Source: Flavobacteriales bacterium UBA4466 (lineage in GTDB: Bacteria > Bacteroidota > Bacteroidia > Flavobacteriales_D > Sanyastnellaceae). Taken from it: a stretch of 36,105 bases of DNA. The position numbers were made by a program, and so were the translations under genes. The notes beneath the pieces are model-generated. The model worked only from the letters and a program-made list of their open reading frames with translations. It was not told the origin of the DNA and made no database searches. Every line of letters begins with the position of its first letter. Positions within the stretch are counted from its first letter, which is position 1. Positions 14,228 through 24,502 of the stretch are shown here, one piece after another. The DNA is taken from assembly GCA_905182895.1 (NCBI GenBank), contig CAJJDD010000027.1, positions 1 through 36,105 of the forward strand. Direction: 5' to 3'.

Positions 14228-14626
14228 TTAGTAAACATAGCAGAGAACCTCTCCACCTACATTTGCCTTTTGAGCTTCTTTGTTCGTAATTACACCCCTA
14301 CTAGTAGAGACTATAGCTACACCTAAACCATTTAAAACCCTAGGTAATGCGTTAGCCCCTGCATACTTTCTTAAACCTGGTTTACTAATTCTTTGAATCT
14401 TAGTAATCGCTGGTCTTTTAGACTGCGGATGATATTTTAGAGCAATTTTAATCACTCCCTGCTTCTCATCTTCTTCGAACTTATAGTTCAAAATGTACCC
14501 TTTATCGAATAAAATTTCAGTCATACCTCTTTTAATATTAGAGCCTGGTATTTCCACCATTCTATGACCTGCACTCTGTGCGTTTCTTATTCTCGTTAAG
14601 TAATCTGCTATTGGATCAGTATTCAT
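14228..14626 (-). CDS. rpsH: 30S ribosomal protein S8
   Basis: Primary 16S rRNA binder, and in E. coli the translational repressor of the spc operon. It is complete at 132 residues, starting [20 protein letters not shown]. The C-terminal signature is [20 protein letters not shown], followed by [11 protein letters not shown]. Confidence 0.97.
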   Translation of the reverse strand: MNTDPIADYLTRIRNAQSAGHRMVEIPGSNIKRGMTEILFDKGYILNYKFEEDEKQGVIKIALKYHPQSKRPAITKIQRISKPGLRKYAGANALPRVLNGLGVAIVSTSRGVITNKEAQKANVGGEVLCYVY

Positions 14627-14648
14627 CCTTAATTTATTTATCTTGTTA

Positions 14649-14918
14649 TTACCAACTGGCTTTTTTAACTCCTGGGATTAATCCTTTGTTTGCCATCTCT
14701 CTGAATGTAACTCTAGATATTCCAAATTGCCTCATATATCCTCTAGGCCTTCCTGTTAAATTACATCTATTATGTAGTCTAACTTTTGCGGAATTTCTAG
14801 GTAACTTTTGCAAAGCATCCCAGTCTCCCGCTGCTTTCAATGCCGCTCTCTTCTCAGCATAAACTTCAACTAATCTTTCACGCTTCCTTTCTCGCGCTTT
14901 CATTGATTCCTTAGCCAT
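14649..14918 (-). CDS. rpsN: 30S ribosomal protein S14 (long, zinc-free type)
   Basis: Small-subunit head protein of 89 residues. It has the C-terminal signature [20 protein letters not shown] and ends GVKKASW. The CxxC pairs of the short zinc-binding form are absent, so this is the long C-minus type. It lies between rplE and rpsH. Confidence 0.97.
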   Translation of the reverse strand: MAKESMKARERKRERLVEVYAEKRAALKAAGDWDALQKLPRNSAKVRLHNRCNLTGRPRGYMRQFGISRVTFREMANKGLIPGVKKASW

Positions 14919-14923
14919 CGGTA

Positions 14924-15476
14924 TTAATTTTTAGTGAATGGAAACCCGAAGGCAGTTAATAACGCTTTAGCTTCTTCATCTGTTTTAGCTGAAGTTACTA
15001 TAGTTATATCCATTCCGTTTATATCTTTAATCTTATCTATATCTATTTCAGGAAATATGATCTGCTCTTTAACTCCAAAAGTAAAATTACCCTCTTCCAT
15101 CAAAACCAGAACCTTTCACTCCTCTAAAATCTCTCGTTCTCGGCAAAGAAACTGCTATCAAACGATCAAGAAACTCATACATTCTTTCTCTTCTTAGCGT
15201 AACTTTAGTAGCTATAGGCATGCCCTTTCTCAACTTGAAATTGGAAACATCCTTCTTTGACAAACATGCAATAGCTTTCTGACCAGAAATAGATGTCATT
15301 TCCTGGATACCCATATCTACTATTTTCTTATCAGAAGTAGCCTTTCCCAATCTTTGGTTTAAACAAATCTTTTCAATCTTAGGCGCCTGCATAATACTTG
15401 CGTACTCAAACTTTTTCATTAGTTCAGGCACTATTTCAGTTTTATACGTATCTGTTAATCTAGGTGTATAACTCAT
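14924..15476 (-). CDS. rplE: 50S ribosomal protein L5, one-base frameshift
   Basis: 5S rRNA-binding protein that contacts the P-site tRNA and S13. It starts [20 protein letters not shown]; the core includes [20 protein letters not shown] and [20 protein letters not shown]. An extra base in the CCC run at 15090-15092 (plus strand) stops the frame after SGFDGRG. Dropping it restores [20 protein letters not shown] and the end AFGFPFTKN, with a stop at 14924-14926. The locus is 553 bases, or 184 codons plus one. Its ATG overlaps the rplX stop as ATGA. Confidence 0.95.
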
Positions 15477-15796
15477 GACTTAATTGCTTCGTTTGATTTT
15501 TTTGAATATCTCTCAAGCTTTCCATCCTTATCTCTTCTTCTCCCAACTCTTGTTACATTTCCCTTAGAATCTATAACCATAAGATTTGAAACATGAATTG
15601 CAGCTTCAGCCTTAACTATTCCTCCTTGAGGATTTGTAGGACTAGGCTTAATATGCTTACTTACAATATTCACCCCCTCTACGAGAGCGCGATCTTTTTT
15701 AGTAAGAACTTTTATGACTTTTCCTTCCTTGCCTTTATCGACACCAGCAGTCACTTTAACCAAGTCTCCTTTATGTATGTGAAATTTCTTATTCAT
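15473..15796 (-). CDS. rplX: 50S ribosomal protein L24
   Basis: Assembly-initiating large-subunit protein, complete at 107 residues. The KOW motif is near the N-terminus ([20 protein letters not shown]), and the mid-section [19 protein letters not shown] is typical. The stop overlaps the rplE start by four bases (ATGA), which points to coupled translation. Confidence 0.96.
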   Translation of the reverse strand: MNKKFHIHKGDLVKVTAGVDKGKEGKVIKVLTKKDRALVEGVNIVSKHIKPSPTNPQGGIVKAEAAIHVSNLMVIDSKGNVTRVGRRRDKDGKLERYSKKSNEAIKS

Positions 15797-15807
15797 AATC
15801 TTGTATA

Positions 15808-16175
15808 TTAAAGCACTTCAGGTGCTAACGAAACAATCTTCATGTATTCTTTTTCTCTTAACTCTCTGGCAACAGGTCCAAATATTCTTGTCCCTCTTAG
15901 CTCCCCACCAGCATTAAGAAGTACAGCAGCATTGTCATCAAATCTGATGTAACTACCATCTTTTCTTCTAATTTCTTTATACATAGATCAACAACCGCCT
16001 TAGAAACTGCACCCTTCTTTATACCCCCTGAAGGCATTGCCGACTTCACCGAAACAACTATCTTGTCTCCTACAGATGCATATCTTCTTTTAGATCCACC
16101 AAGAACTTTTATACATAAAACCTCCTTGGCACCACTATTATCTGCAACTTTTAATCTTGACTCTGTCTGTATCAT
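15808..16175 (-). CDS. rplN: 50S ribosomal protein L14, one-base frameshift
   Basis: Large-subunit protein forming an intersubunit bridge. It starts [20 protein letters not shown] and continues through [13 protein letters not shown]. After that the frame is lost at about 15975-15990; the expected sequence resumes in another frame as [20 protein letters not shown], then [20 protein letters not shown], and ends SLAPEVL with a stop at 15808-15810. The locus is 368 bases, one short of the 123 codons expected, so a single deleted base explains the break. Confidence 0.95.
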
Positions 16176-16197
16176 AGCTTCAAATTATAACTATTTA

Positions 16198-16455
16198 TTA
16201 CTTAGCTCTTTCAATTACCTCAACCAGTCTCCAGCACTTTCTTTTGCTAAGAGGCCTCGTTTCCATAATTCTTACTGTATCACCTATGTTACAAGTATTA
16301 TCCTCATCATGAGCTACTAACTTCGTAGTCTTATTCAAGAACTTACCGTACATCGGATGTTTCACTTTTCTTTCTACAGCTACTGTGATTGACTTCGTCA
16401 TTTTGTTACTAGTAACCACACCGACTCTTTCCTTTCTAAGGTTTCTTTTTTCCAT
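16198..16455 (-). CDS. rpsQ: 30S ribosomal protein S17
   Basis: Primary 16S rRNA-binding OB-fold protein, complete at 85 residues. It has [40 protein letters not shown] and the signature [20 protein letters not shown]. It sits between rpmC and rplN in standard order. Confidence 0.97.
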   Translation of the reverse strand: MEKRNLRKERVGVVTSNKMTKSITVAVERKVKHPMYGKFLNKTTKLVAHDEDNTCNIGDTVRIMETRPLSKRKCWRLVEVIERAK

Positions 16456-16470
16456 GTTTCCTAACCTTAA

Positions 16471-16662
16471 TTAATTGGCTTTTCTACTATTAAGTTCAGT
16501 TAAGAGTCTAGCTACGTCTTTCCTAGAGCCTTTGATCTGTATCGGGCTCTCTAAGCCTGATACTGAATGCTGAAATTTCATTTGACTAAGAGCTTCTCTC
16601 AACTCGATTAGTCTTACTTGCAAGTCCTTTATAGACAAGTCTTTGAATTCTGATCCTTTCAT
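16471..16662 (-). CDS. rpmC: 50S ribosomal protein L29
   Basis: Small coiled-coil protein (63 residues) at the peptide tunnel exit. It starts MKGSEFKDLSIKDLQVRLIE and continues with LREALSQMKFQHSVSGLESP and a basic KGSRKDVARLLTELNSRK. It is six bases downstream of rplP. Confidence 0.95.
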   Translation of the reverse strand: MKGSEFKDLSIKDLQVRLIELREALSQMKFQHSVSGLESPIQIKGSRKDVARLLTELNSRKAN

Positions 16663-16668
16663 GTTTCT

Positions 16669-17103
16669 CTATTCTACGTAATCTGGTCTAACTACAAACT
16701 TTGTTTTCACTGGAAGCTTTTGAGCCGCAAGTCTTAATGCCTCCTTAGCAACCGCTACAGGCACACCCTCTGCCTCAAACATAATTCTTCCCGGCTTAAC
16801 GACAGCAACCCAATGACTAGGAGCACCTTTTCCCTTTCCCATTCTTACTTCCGCTGGTTTTGAAGTCACTGGCTTATCTGGAAAAATTCTAATCCAAACT
16901 TTACCTTCTCTCTTCATGTATCTCGTTAATGCGATACGCGCAGCCTCTATCTGCCTGGAAGTAATGAACCCCTCGTCTAGAGTTTTTAGTCCAAAAGACC
17001 CTGCAGTAATATCGCTACCTCTATACGCGAGACCCTTAATTCTTCCTTTTTGGGTCTTCCTAAATTTCGTCCTTTTTGGCTGTAACATATCTATATATTT
17101 CAA
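16669..17103 (-). CDS. rplP: 50S ribosomal protein L16
   Basis: Large-subunit protein near the A-site tRNA elbow. It is complete at 144 residues. It starts [16 protein letters not shown] after a short MKYID lead; the internal Met (sixth codon) is the usual family start and is an alternative. Signatures are [40 protein letters not shown] and [20 protein letters not shown]. Confidence 0.96.
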   Translation of the reverse strand: MKYIDMLQPKRTKFRKTQKGRIKGLAYRGSDITAGSFGLKTLDEGFITSRQIEAARIALTRYMKREGKVWIRIFPDKPVTSKPAEVRMGKGKGAPSHWVAVVKPGRIMFEAEGVPVAVAKEALRLAAQKLPVKTKFVVRPDYVE

Positions 17104-17151
17104 CCTTAATTCTTACTTTTTTCTTCAGATATATGAAGGAACTTCAGAGAT

Positions 17152-17811
17152 TCAATATTGACCGACATGTGGTGATAAATCTCTCTTACCGTAAACCTCT
17201 CCTTTACAAATCCAAACCTTAATTCCGATTCTTCCGTAAGTGGTATGTGCCTCACTTAATGCATAATCTATGTCAGCTCTAAAAGTATGTAATGGTATTC
17301 GACCATCCTTATAAGACTCACTTCTTGCCATTTCTGCACCATTCAATCTACCCGACACCTGTACTTTAATGCCCTCTGCTCCAACTCTCATCGTCCCTGC
17401 GACAGACATCTTTGCTGCTCTTCTAAACGATATTCGTCCTTCAATCTGCCTTGCAATACTATCCGCAACCAACTTAGCGTCTAATTCAGGTCTTTTTATC
17501 TCGTGGATATTTATTTGAATTTCTTTCTTAGTTAACTTCTTTAACTCCTCTTTCAACTTGTCCACTTCAGATCCACCTCTTCCGATAATCACTCCTGGCC
17601 TTGCAGTCATAACAGTTACAGTCACCACCTTTAAAGTCCTCTCTATAATAATTTTAGAAACACTTGCTCTTTGTAATCGTACGTGCAAATATCTTCTAAT
17701 TTGATCATCTTCTGCCAATTTATCAGAATAATCGTTACCTCCGTACCAGTTAGAGTCCCAGCCTCTAATGATTCCTAATCTATTTCCTATTGGATTTGTT
17801 TTCTGTCCCAT
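17152..17811 (-). CDS. rpsC: 30S ribosomal protein S3
   Basis: Small-subunit protein at the mRNA entry tunnel. It starts [20 protein letters not shown]. The KH type-2 domain contains [20 protein letters not shown], and the S3 C-terminal domain contains [20 protein letters not shown] and [20 protein letters not shown]. The reading ends SPHVGQY at 219 residues, somewhat shorter than many S3 proteins. A shifted frame stays open for about 16 more codons to the rplP leader (17105-17160), so a missing tail caused by an indel is possible but not demonstrated. Confidence 0.95.
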   Translation of the reverse strand: MGQKTNPIGNRLGIIRGWDSNWYGGNDYSDKLAEDDQIRRYLHVRLQRASVSKIIIERTLKVVTVTVMTARPGVIIGRGGSEVDKLKEELKKLTKKEIQINIHEIKRPELDAKLVADSIARQIEGRISFRRAAKMSVAGTMRVGAEGIKVQVSGRLNGAEMARSESYKDGRIPLHTFRADIDYALSEAHTTYGRIGIKVWICKGEVYGKRDLSPHVGQY

Positions 17812-17813
17812 GA

Positions 17814-18218
17814 TTAATCCTTTTTAGCAGTATTGTCTACTATAACCGTTACGTGATTAGACCTCTTTCTTACTCGGTGTGCTCTACCTTGTGGAGCAGG
17901 CTGAACTCTCTTTAACATTCTAGCGCTATCAACTTTAATCTCACTAATAAACAGGTCTGCCTCATCAGCTCTTGAACCTTCGTTCTTTGCCTCCCAGTTA
18001 GCTATAGCGGATCTTAGAAGCTTCTCTAATCTCACTGATGCTTCCTGCTTACTAAACTTCAACATGTTTAAAGCTTGGAAAACATCCTTACCCCTTACTA
18101 AATCAGCCATTTTTCTCATCTTTCTTGGAGAAGTAGGACAATTGTTCAACTTTGCTATTGCAACTTTAAGCTTTTCAGCTTTATTCTGCTCTGCTGTATT
18201 TCTTTTTCTGGCACCCAT
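17814..18218 (-). CDS. rplV: 50S ribosomal protein L22
   Basis: Large-subunit protein whose beta-hairpin lines the peptide exit tunnel. It is complete at 134 residues. It has [20 protein letters not shown] near the start and the hairpin [20 protein letters not shown] followed by SNHVTVIV. The stop is two bases from the rpsC start. Confidence 0.97.
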   Translation of the reverse strand: MGARKRNTAEQNKAEKLKVAIAKLNNCPTSPRKMRKMADLVRGKDVFQALNMLKFSKQEASVRLEKLLRSAIANWEAKNEGSRADEADLFISEIKVDSARMLKRVQPAPQGRAHRVRKRSNHVTVIVDNTAKKD

Positions 18219-18242
18219 TTTATATAAGTTTACCTATATTAA

Positions 18243-18521
18243 TTATCTTTTACCTTTATCTTTCTTTCCTCCATGACCTCTAAAAGTTCTAGTTGGAGAA
18301 AACTCACCTAACTTGTGACCTACCATATTCTCTGTCACAAATACTGGTACAAACTGTCTTCCATTATGAACTCCGAATGTTAAACCAACAAAGTCAGGAG
18401 TAACTGTAGACGAACGAGACCAAGTTTTTATCACAGTCTTTTTACCTGAAGCATGAGCCTCATCTACTCTTTGTGCTAACTTGTAATGCACAAATGGTGG
18501 TTTTTTAAGCGATCTAGCCAT
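18243..18521 (-). CDS. rpsS: 30S ribosomal protein S19
   Basis: Head protein forming a complex with S13. It is complete at 92 residues, starting [20 protein letters not shown]. The signature region is [20 protein letters not shown], followed by [16 protein letters not shown]. Confidence 0.97.
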   Translation of the reverse strand: MARSLKKPPFVHYKLAQRVDEAHASGKKTVIKTWSRSSTVTPDFVGLTFGVHNGRQFVPVFVTENMVGHKLGEFSPTRTFRGHGGKKDKGKR

Positions 18522-18527
18522 TATCTC

Positions 18528-19349
18528 TTATTTTTTTCTTTTCTCAATTATAAACTGACTACTAGATTTAGTCTTACTTCTCGTTTTGAATCCTTTAGCT
18601 GGAAGACCTTTCCTCGAACGTGGATGTCCACCTGAAGACTTTCCTTCTCCACCACCCATCGGGTGATCAACTGGATTCATTGCTACACCTCTAACTCTAG
18701 GTCTTCTTCCCAACCATCTCGACTTACCAGCCTTACCTGACCTCTGTAAATTATGCTCGAAATTTGAAACAGTACCTACTGTTGCAACGCACTTCACTAG
18801 TATCATTCTCGTTTCACCAGACGGCAACTTAAGAACCGCATACTTTCCTTCCCTTGCAACTAATTGCGCTGATGAACCAGCACTCCTAGCCATAATACCA
18901 CCTTTCCCTGGTGTAAGCTCAACGTTATGGATGACAGTACCTAAAGGTAAATCTGCCAATGCCATTGTATTTCCCAACTCAGGAATAGCTGTTGGACCAG
19001 ACATAATCTTCTGTCCGACCTCTATACCAGCTGGAGCAATTATATATTTCTTATCTCCATCAGTGTACTCTACCAAACATATTCTAGATGTTCTATTTGG
19101 ATCGTACTCTACTGTTAAAACGGTCGCATCCATGTGCTTATCCCTTTTAAAGTCGATAATTCTGTACCTTCTCTTGTGACCACCACCTCTATAGCGCATA
19201 GTCATTTTTCCAGTATTATTTCTACCTCCCGACTTTTTCAAAGGTGCCAATAAAGGCTTGTGAGGTTTGTCAGTAGTAATTTCCTCAAAAGTTGAGATAA
19301 TCTTATGACGTTGTCCTGGTGTAATCGGTTTTAACTTTCTTAATCCCAT
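18528..19349 (-). CDS. rplB: 50S ribosomal protein L2
   Basis: Large-subunit protein required for subunit association and peptidyl transferase activity. It is complete at 273 residues. The RNA-binding OB and SH3-like domains include [20 protein letters not shown] and [15 protein letters not shown]. The C-terminal signature [20 protein letters not shown] contains the conserved His used near the active site. Confidence 0.98.
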   Translation of the reverse strand: MGLRKLKPITPGQRHKIISTFEEITTDKPHKPLLAPLKKSGGRNNTGKMTMRYRGGGHKRRYRIIDFKRDKHMDATVLTVEYDPNRTSRICLVEYTDGDKKYIIAPAGIEVGQKIMSGPTAIPELGNTMALADLPLGTVIHNVELTPGKGGIMARSAGSSAQLVAREGKYAVLKLPSGETRMILVKCVATVGTVSNFEHNLQRSGKAGKSRWLGRRPRVRGVAMNPVDHPMGGGEGKSSGGHPRSRKGLPAKGFKTRSKTKSSSQFIIEKRKK

Positions 19350-19360
19350 AATTATATATC

Positions 19361-19654
19361 TTATAGATTAGCGTAAAAATCAATAGTTTCACCGGCCGCT
19401 AAGCTTATAACTGCTTTCTTAATAGAAGGTCTTCTACCAGATACTACACCAGTTTTTGTGAACTTACTTTTCAACTTACCATCTACATTAATGGTTCTAA
19501 CTTCTTTAACACTTACTTTATATTCTAACTCGATAGCCTTTCTAATCTCAATTTTATTAGCATCTTTATTTACTATAAAACAGAACTGATTATGTCTATC
19601 GCTAGCGGCAGAAGTCTTTTCAGTGATGAGTGGTTTTATTAATATTGTCTTCAT
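19361..19654 (-). CDS. rplW: 50S ribosomal protein L23
   Basis: Tunnel-exit protein and docking site for trigger factor and SRP. It is complete at 97 residues, starting [20 protein letters not shown]. The core [20 protein letters not shown] is typical. It follows rplD by six bases. Confidence 0.96.
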   Translation of the reverse strand: MKTILIKPLITEKTSAASDRHNQFCFIVNKDANKIEIRKAIELEYKVSVKEVRTINVDGKLKSKFTKTGVVSGRRPSIKKAVISLAAGETIDFYANL

Positions 19655-19660
19655 CTCTCT

Positions 19661-20287
19661 TTACTTTAGAGTTTCCTCAATTTTATTCACACTACCCTCC
19701 AACAAAACTAACTTACTACAGTTAAGAATATCATATGTACTTAAATCGTCAGCACACATCACCCTTTGTTTCTTTAAGTTTCTAGAAGACAAATATAAAT
19801 TTGTGTTATAATCTGGAGTAACAAATAACAATTTATTATCTACCATTTCCATATTCGCTAGTATTGCTTTGAAAACACTTGTTTTTGGAGAATCCATCAA
19901 CACAGCTTCCATGACTACTATATTATTCTCTTTAGCCTTATAACTTAAAGCAGATTTCCTTGCTAAGCCTTTAACCTTTTTATTTAAACCAACTTTGTAT
20001 GTTCTTGGCTTAGGTCCGAATATAGTACCACCACCTTTGAATAATGGATTCTTAATACTTCCCGCTCTAGCAGTACCAGTACCTTTCTGCTTTTTAATCT
20101 TTCTTGTTGATCCTGCAATCTCTCCTCTCTCCTTAGACTTGTGCGTTCCTTGACGTTGATTAGCTAAATATCTTTTTACATCCAAGTATATAGCATGATC
20201 ATTCGGCTCAATCCCAAATATAGACTGATCAAGCTTAGCTTTCTTCGAAGTCTTTTTTCCGTCTTTAGCATAAATTTCTACTTGCAT
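19661..20287 (-). CDS. rplD: 50S ribosomal protein L4
   Basis: Tunnel-lining protein with an extended loop; in E. coli it also controls S10 operon expression. It is complete at 208 residues. The loop region includes NQRQGTHKSKERGEIAGSTR, KIKKQKGTGTARAGSIKNPL and GGGTIFGPKPRTYKVGLNKK. The C-terminal half is the Rossmann-like domain. It is one base downstream of rplC. Confidence 0.97.
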   Translation of the reverse strand: MQVEIYAKDGKKTSKKAKLDQSIFGIEPNDHAIYLDVKRYLANQRQGTHKSKERGEIAGSTRKIKKQKGTGTARAGSIKNPLFKGGGTIFGPKPRTYKVGLNKKVKGLARKSALSYKAKENNIVVMEAVLMDSPKTSVFKAILANMEMVDNKLLFVTPDYNTNLYLSSRNLKKQRVMCADDLSTYDILNCSKLVLLEGSVNKIEETLK

Positions 20288-20288
20288 C

Positions 20289-20909
20289 TTAATTCTGTAT
20301 TAAAACTGTTGAACCTTTAGCGCCTGGTATAGCACCACTAATAACCACTAAATTTTCATCAGCAAATATCTTCAAGACCTTAAGATTTTGAACGGTAACT
20401 CTTACATTACCCATCTGACCTCCCATCTTCATCCCTTTGAAAACTCTCGCTGGATCCGAAGCAGCTCCTATTGAACCCGGTGCTCTAAGTCTGTTATGCT
20501 GACCGTGCGTTGCCTGCCCTACACCTGCAAATCCGTGTCTTTTAACTACACCCTGAAAACCCTTACCTTTAGATGTTCCTACTACATCAACAAACTGTCC
20601 TTCTTGAAAAACATCTGTCAGATTAAGTACATCCCCAGCCTTCAATTCCTGAGAGAATCCACTAAACTCAACTAGAGTTCGTAACAGATTTCCACCACTT
20701 TTTTGGAAGTGACCTTTGAGAGACTTTGTAGTTCTCTTTTCTTTCTTTTCACCATATCCAAGCTGGATAGCCTCATAGCCGTCCTTCTCAATGGTTTTGA
20801 CTTGTGTTACTACACAAGGACCAGTAGATATCAAGGTACATGGTAAATTCTTACCCTCGGCACTGTACATACTAGTCATACCTATTTTCTTTCCTATTAA
20901 TCCAGGCAT
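20289..20909 (-). CDS. rplC: 50S ribosomal protein L3
   Basis: Early assembly protein that reaches the peptidyl transferase centre. It is complete at 206 residues, starting [20 protein letters not shown]. The signature region runs [51 protein letters not shown]. The gene order rpsJ-rplC-rplD-rplW is that of the S10 operon. Confidence 0.98.
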   Translation of the reverse strand: MPGLIGKKIGMTSMYSAEGKNLPCTLISTGPCVVTQVKTIEKDGYEAIQLGYGEKKEKRTTKSLKGHFQKSGGNLLRTLVEFSGFSQELKAGDVLNLTDVFQEGQFVDVVGTSKGKGFQGVVKRHGFAGVGQATHGQHNRLRAPGSIGAASDPARVFKGMKMGGQMGNVRVTVQNLKVLKIFADENLVVISGAIPGAKGSTVLIQN

Positions 20910-20932
20910 ATCTTAATTTTAATAGATACTAA

Positions 20933-21238
20933 TTAAACTTTTATTTCTACCTCTACTCCACTCGGAAGTTCGAGCCTCATTAATGCATCAACAGTTTTAG
21001 CACTACTGCTATATATGTCAATTAATCTTTTGTAAGAGCTTAGCTCAAACTGCTCTCTCGCCTTTTTATTCACATGCGGAGAACGTAGTACAGTATAAAT
21101 TCTTTTATGAGTTGGAAGTGGAATTGGACCACTAATAACTGCACCTGTCGTTTTTACTGTTTTCACAATCTTTTCAGCAGATTTATCTACTAAGTTGTGA
21201 TCGTAAGACTTTAATTTTATTCTAATTTTCTGACTCAT
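20933..21238 (-). CDS. rpsJ: 30S ribosomal protein S10
   Basis: Small-subunit head protein, also the NusE antitermination partner. It is complete at 101 residues. It has [20 protein letters not shown] and [20 protein letters not shown], followed by [11 protein letters not shown]. Its ATG overlaps the fusA stop as ATGA, so the str and S10 groups are joined here without a tuf gene. Confidence 0.97.
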   Translation of the reverse strand: MSQKIRIKLKSYDHNLVDKSAEKIVKTVKTTGAVISGPIPLPTHKRIYTVLRSPHVNKKAREQFELSSYKRLIDIYSSSAKTVDALMRLELPSGVEVEIKV

Positions 21239-23360
21239 ATTATTGGATTTATACTTTTATTATCTTTTGTAAATTTCTTGATTACTTCCTCAGCTACACC
21301 CTTTGGTGCTGGAGCAAAGTGTGAGAACTCCATAGTTGAAGTTGCTCTTCCTGATGTAATTGTTCTTAAGTCTGTTATGTAACCAAACATCTCAGAAAGA
21401 GGAACTTTAGCGTTCACTACGGTAGCACCGTTTCTCTCTGAAGAACCTTCAATTAGACCTCTTCTTTTATTTAAATCTCCAATAACATTACCCATATTCT
21501 CTTCTGGAGTAACTACTTCCAACTTCATCATAGGCTCTAATAAAACAGGATTACATTGTGGTAAAGCCGCTCTATATGCCATCTTAGCACACAACTCAAA
21601 AGATAAAGCATCGGAATCTACAGCATGAAAACCACCATCTTTCAACTCAACACTAAGTGAATCTAATGGATATCCTGCTAACACTCCGTTAGCCATTGCC
21701 ATCTTAAACCCTTTCTCCACTGAAGGAACGAATTCTCTAGGAACATTCCCACCCTTCACGCTATTCTTGAATACGAGACCCGGATTCTCTGGATCATCAT
21801 TAGGAGATATCTCAACCACTATGTCAGCAAATTTACCACTACCTCCCGACTGCTTCTTGTAAACTTCTCTATGTCTTATGCTGCCACTAATCGCTTCTTT
21901 GTATGAAACTTGTGGAGCCCCTTGGTTACACTCAACTTTAAATTCTCTCTTGATCTATCTAAAATAATCTCTAAGTGTAACTCACCCATTCCACTAATAA
22001 TAGTCTGACCTGTATCTTCATCAGTCTTTACTTGGAACGTTGGATCCTCTTCAGCTAATTTACCTAAAGACATTCCCAATTTATCCGCGTCAGCTTGAGT
22101 TTTTGGCTCAATTGCTATACCAATTACAGGGTCTGGAAAGTCCATTGACTCAAGTACTATCGGGTTCTTTTCGTCACAAAGAGTATCACCCGTCTTTATA
22201 TCTTTAAATCCAACTAATGCAGCAATATCACCAGCTTGTAATGTATCAATCTGGTTCTGCTTATTGGCGTGCATTTGGAATATTCTACTAATCCTCTCCT
22301 TCTTTCCTGTTCTTGTATTTAAAACATAAGAACCAGCATCTAGAATACCTGAATATGCTCTTGTGAAACAAAGCCTTCCTACGAAGGGATCCAAAAAAAA
22401 TCTAAAAGCTAATGCTGCAAAAGGCTCATCAACACTTGGCTTACGCTCTTCTTGTTCTTCAGTATCAGGATTAACACCTTCTATCGCCATCAGTATCCAT
22501 AGGTGATGGAAGAATTTCCATAACCATATCAAGCATAGTTTGCACTCCTTTATTCTTAAATGCCGAACCACACATCATTGGAACTACTTTACCTGCGATT
22601 GTTGCCTCTCTTAGCGCGTCCAAAATCTCTCTCTCCGTCAAAGATTCTGAATCTTCGAAATACTTCTCCATTAAATTATCATCAAACTCAGCTACCGCTT
22701 CTAAAAGCGCTTCTCTAAGTTCTCTTGCTTCATCTAAAATATCTGCTGGAATTTCGAATCTCTTCAAAAGTCATACCCTGATCATGCTCATTCCATACAA
22801 TACCTCTGAAATTAATCAAATCAACTACTCCCTTGAAATCATCTTCTGCTCCGATATTAATCTGAAGCGGTAATGCATGAGACCCTAACATCTCTCTGAC
22901 CTGGCCACAAACCATTTAAAAAGTCTGCACCTTGTCTGTCCATTTTATTTACAAAACCAATTCTTGGTACATTGTAATTATCTGCTAACCTCCAATTCGT
23001 TTCTGATTGTGGCTCTACACCATCCACAGCACTAAACAAGAAAACCAAACCATCCAACACTCTCAAAGAGCGATTTACCTCAACGGTAAAATCAACGTGA
23101 CCCGGAGTGTCGATAATATTAACATGATATTCCTGACCTCTATAATCCCAATTCAATGTTGTAGCGGCCGAAGTAATCGTAATACCTCTCTCTTGCTCTT
23201 GCTCCATCCAATCCATTGTGGCTGCACCATCATGAACCTCTCCGATTTTATGACTAACACCACCATAGTAAAGAATACGCTCAGTCGTAGTAGTTTTACC
23301 AGCATCAATATGCGCAGCAATACCAATATTTCTTGTATATGTTAAATTTCTTTTTGCCAT
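21235..23360 (-). CDS. fusA: Elongation factor G, four frameshifts
   Basis: GTPase that drives ribosomal translocation. It starts [20 protein letters not shown] with the P-loop [12 protein letters not shown], switch regions including [20 protein letters not shown], and [10 protein letters not shown]. The later domains include [12 protein letters not shown]-like [55 protein letters not shown] and [20 protein letters not shown]. The protein switches frame near 22890-22910, 22745-22760, 22480-22500 and 21950-21965. The total span corresponds to about 709 codons, normal for EF-G. Every segment is well conserved, so the breaks are best read as sequence errors. The stop overlaps rpsJ (ATGA). Confidence 0.96.
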
Positions 23361-23392
23361 TGTCCTGGTGGAAATTTTCTTATAATCTTTTG

Positions 23393-23860
23393 TTAAAATC
23401 TAAAATGAGAGAATGCCTTGTTCGCTTCCGCCATTCTATGTGTATCTTCTTTTTTCTTAAAAGCCGCCCCTTCCTCTTTAGCTCCAGCAATAATCTCACC
23501 AGCTAACTTTTCACTCATTGACTTCTCATTCCTTTTTCTCGAGTAGCTAATCAACCACTTCATACCCATACTCAGCTTTCTACTATCTCTAATAGGCATT
23601 GGGATTTGAAACGTAGCCCCTCCTACCCTTTTACTTCTAACCTCGACAGCCGGAGTTATATTCTCCAATGCTTTTTTCCATTGCTCTAACCCGTCCTCAC
23701 CTGTCTTTTCAGAAACCTTATCTATAGCATCATAAAAGATTTTGAAAGATGTATTCTTCTTACCATCTAACATAAGGTTATTCACAAACCTTGTTACTAG
23801 AGTCTCGTTAAACCTTGGGTCAGGTAACGTCCTGTGTTTCTTTGCCGTTCTTCTTCTCAT
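23393..23860 (-). CDS. rpsG: 30S ribosomal protein S7
   Basis: Primary 16S rRNA binder that organises the head domain near the E site. It is complete at 155 residues, starting [20 protein letters not shown]. The core includes [20 protein letters not shown] and [20 protein letters not shown], with the C-terminal [12 protein letters not shown]. It lies between rpsL and fusA. Confidence 0.97.
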   Translation of the reverse strand: MRRRTAKKHRTLPDPRFNETLVTRFVNNLMLDGKKNTSFKIFYDAIDKVSEKTGEDGLEQWKKALENITPAVEVRSKRVGGATFQIPMPIRDSRKLSMGMKWLISYSRKRNEKSMSEKLAGEIIAGAKEEGAAFKKKEDTHRMAEANKAFSHFRF

Positions 23861-23869
23861 GGTCGGATA

Positions 23870-24244
23870 TTATTTCTTAGGTCTTTTAGCCCCGTATTTA
23901 CTTCTTCTTTGAGTTCTTCCCTCTACACCAGCGGTATCTAACGCACCTCTAACGATATGGTATCTCACCCCTGGTAAATCCTTCACCCTTCCTCCTCTAA
24001 CTAAAACGATAGAGTGCTCTTGTAAGTTATGTCCTTCACCTCCGATATAGGCATTCACCTCTTTACCGTTAGTCAATCTAACTCTAGCCACCTTTCTCAT
24101 AGCCGAGTTAGGCTTCTTTGGAGTAGTAGTATAAACTCTAACACAAACACCTCTTCTTTGAGGACAAGAGTCTAGCGCTGCTGACTTGCTCGTGGTAGTC
24201 TTACTTACTCTACCTTTTCTTATTAATTGTTGTATTGTTGGCAT
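23870..24244 (-). CDS. rpsL: 30S ribosomal protein S12
   Basis: Decoding-centre protein and first gene of the cluster. It is complete at 124 residues. The PNSA loop reads [20 protein letters not shown] and the second loop [20 protein letters not shown]. The Lys residues equivalent to E. coli Lys42 and Lys87, common sites of streptomycin-resistance changes, are both wild type. A promoter match lies about 62 bases upstream. Confidence 0.98.
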   Translation of the reverse strand: MPTIQQLIRKGRVSKTTTSKSAALDSCPQRRGVCVRVYTTTPKKPNSAMRKVARVRLTNGKEVNAYIGGEGHNLQEHSIVLVRGGRVKDLPGVRYHIVRGALDTAGVEGRTQRRSKYGAKRPKK

Positions 24245-24305
24245 TCTCGTTAATTTCTAAACATTCTGCATGCAATATTCTTCCAAACCAATTTTTTTGG
24301 GTGTG

Positions 24306-24336
24306 CAAATGTACTAATCTTTTTAGAGATACCAAT
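24306..24336 (-). promoter_or_regulatory. Promoter of the rpsL (str-S10-spc-alpha) cluster
   Basis: On the minus strand TACATTTG (complement of 24306-24313) matches the Bacteroidota -7 consensus TAnnTTTG. An ATTG (complement of 24333-24336) lies 19 bases upstream as a near-match to the -33 TTTG box. It is placed about 62 bases before the rpsL ATG. The motif match is direct; activity is inferred. Confidence 0.6.
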
Positions 24337-24490
24337 ACCCTGCTTTTAATAATTTCCAAAAAATATATATATATGATAATAATTGGTTGTTGCCATTTTT
24401 TATAATTCTCCATTAATTACTGATATACAGCTATTTAGCGGCAAATAAAAAGAACATGTTATTTATTCATATCCACCAAAAATCTTTCTT

Positions 24491-24498
24491 TAATTTTG
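24491..24498 (+). promoter_or_regulatory. TAnnTTTG box ahead of the helicase gene
   Basis: TAATTTTG matches the -7 consensus but lies only four bases before the ATG at 24503, which would give an almost leaderless mRNA. No good -33 TTTG is seen about 20 bases upstream. This is a weak call. Confidence 0.25.
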
Positions 24499-24502
24499 AA
24501 GA

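Noticed and set aside
21235-23360. Programmed frameshifting in fusA and other genes
   Set aside because: The breaks are at unrelated sites with no shared slippery sequence or downstream structure, and affect about 18 genes at once. Sequence error is far more likely.
24363-24374. (AT)6 dinucleotide run in the divergent intergenic region
   Set aside because: Short and in very AT-rich DNA; no evidence of function beyond low complexity.
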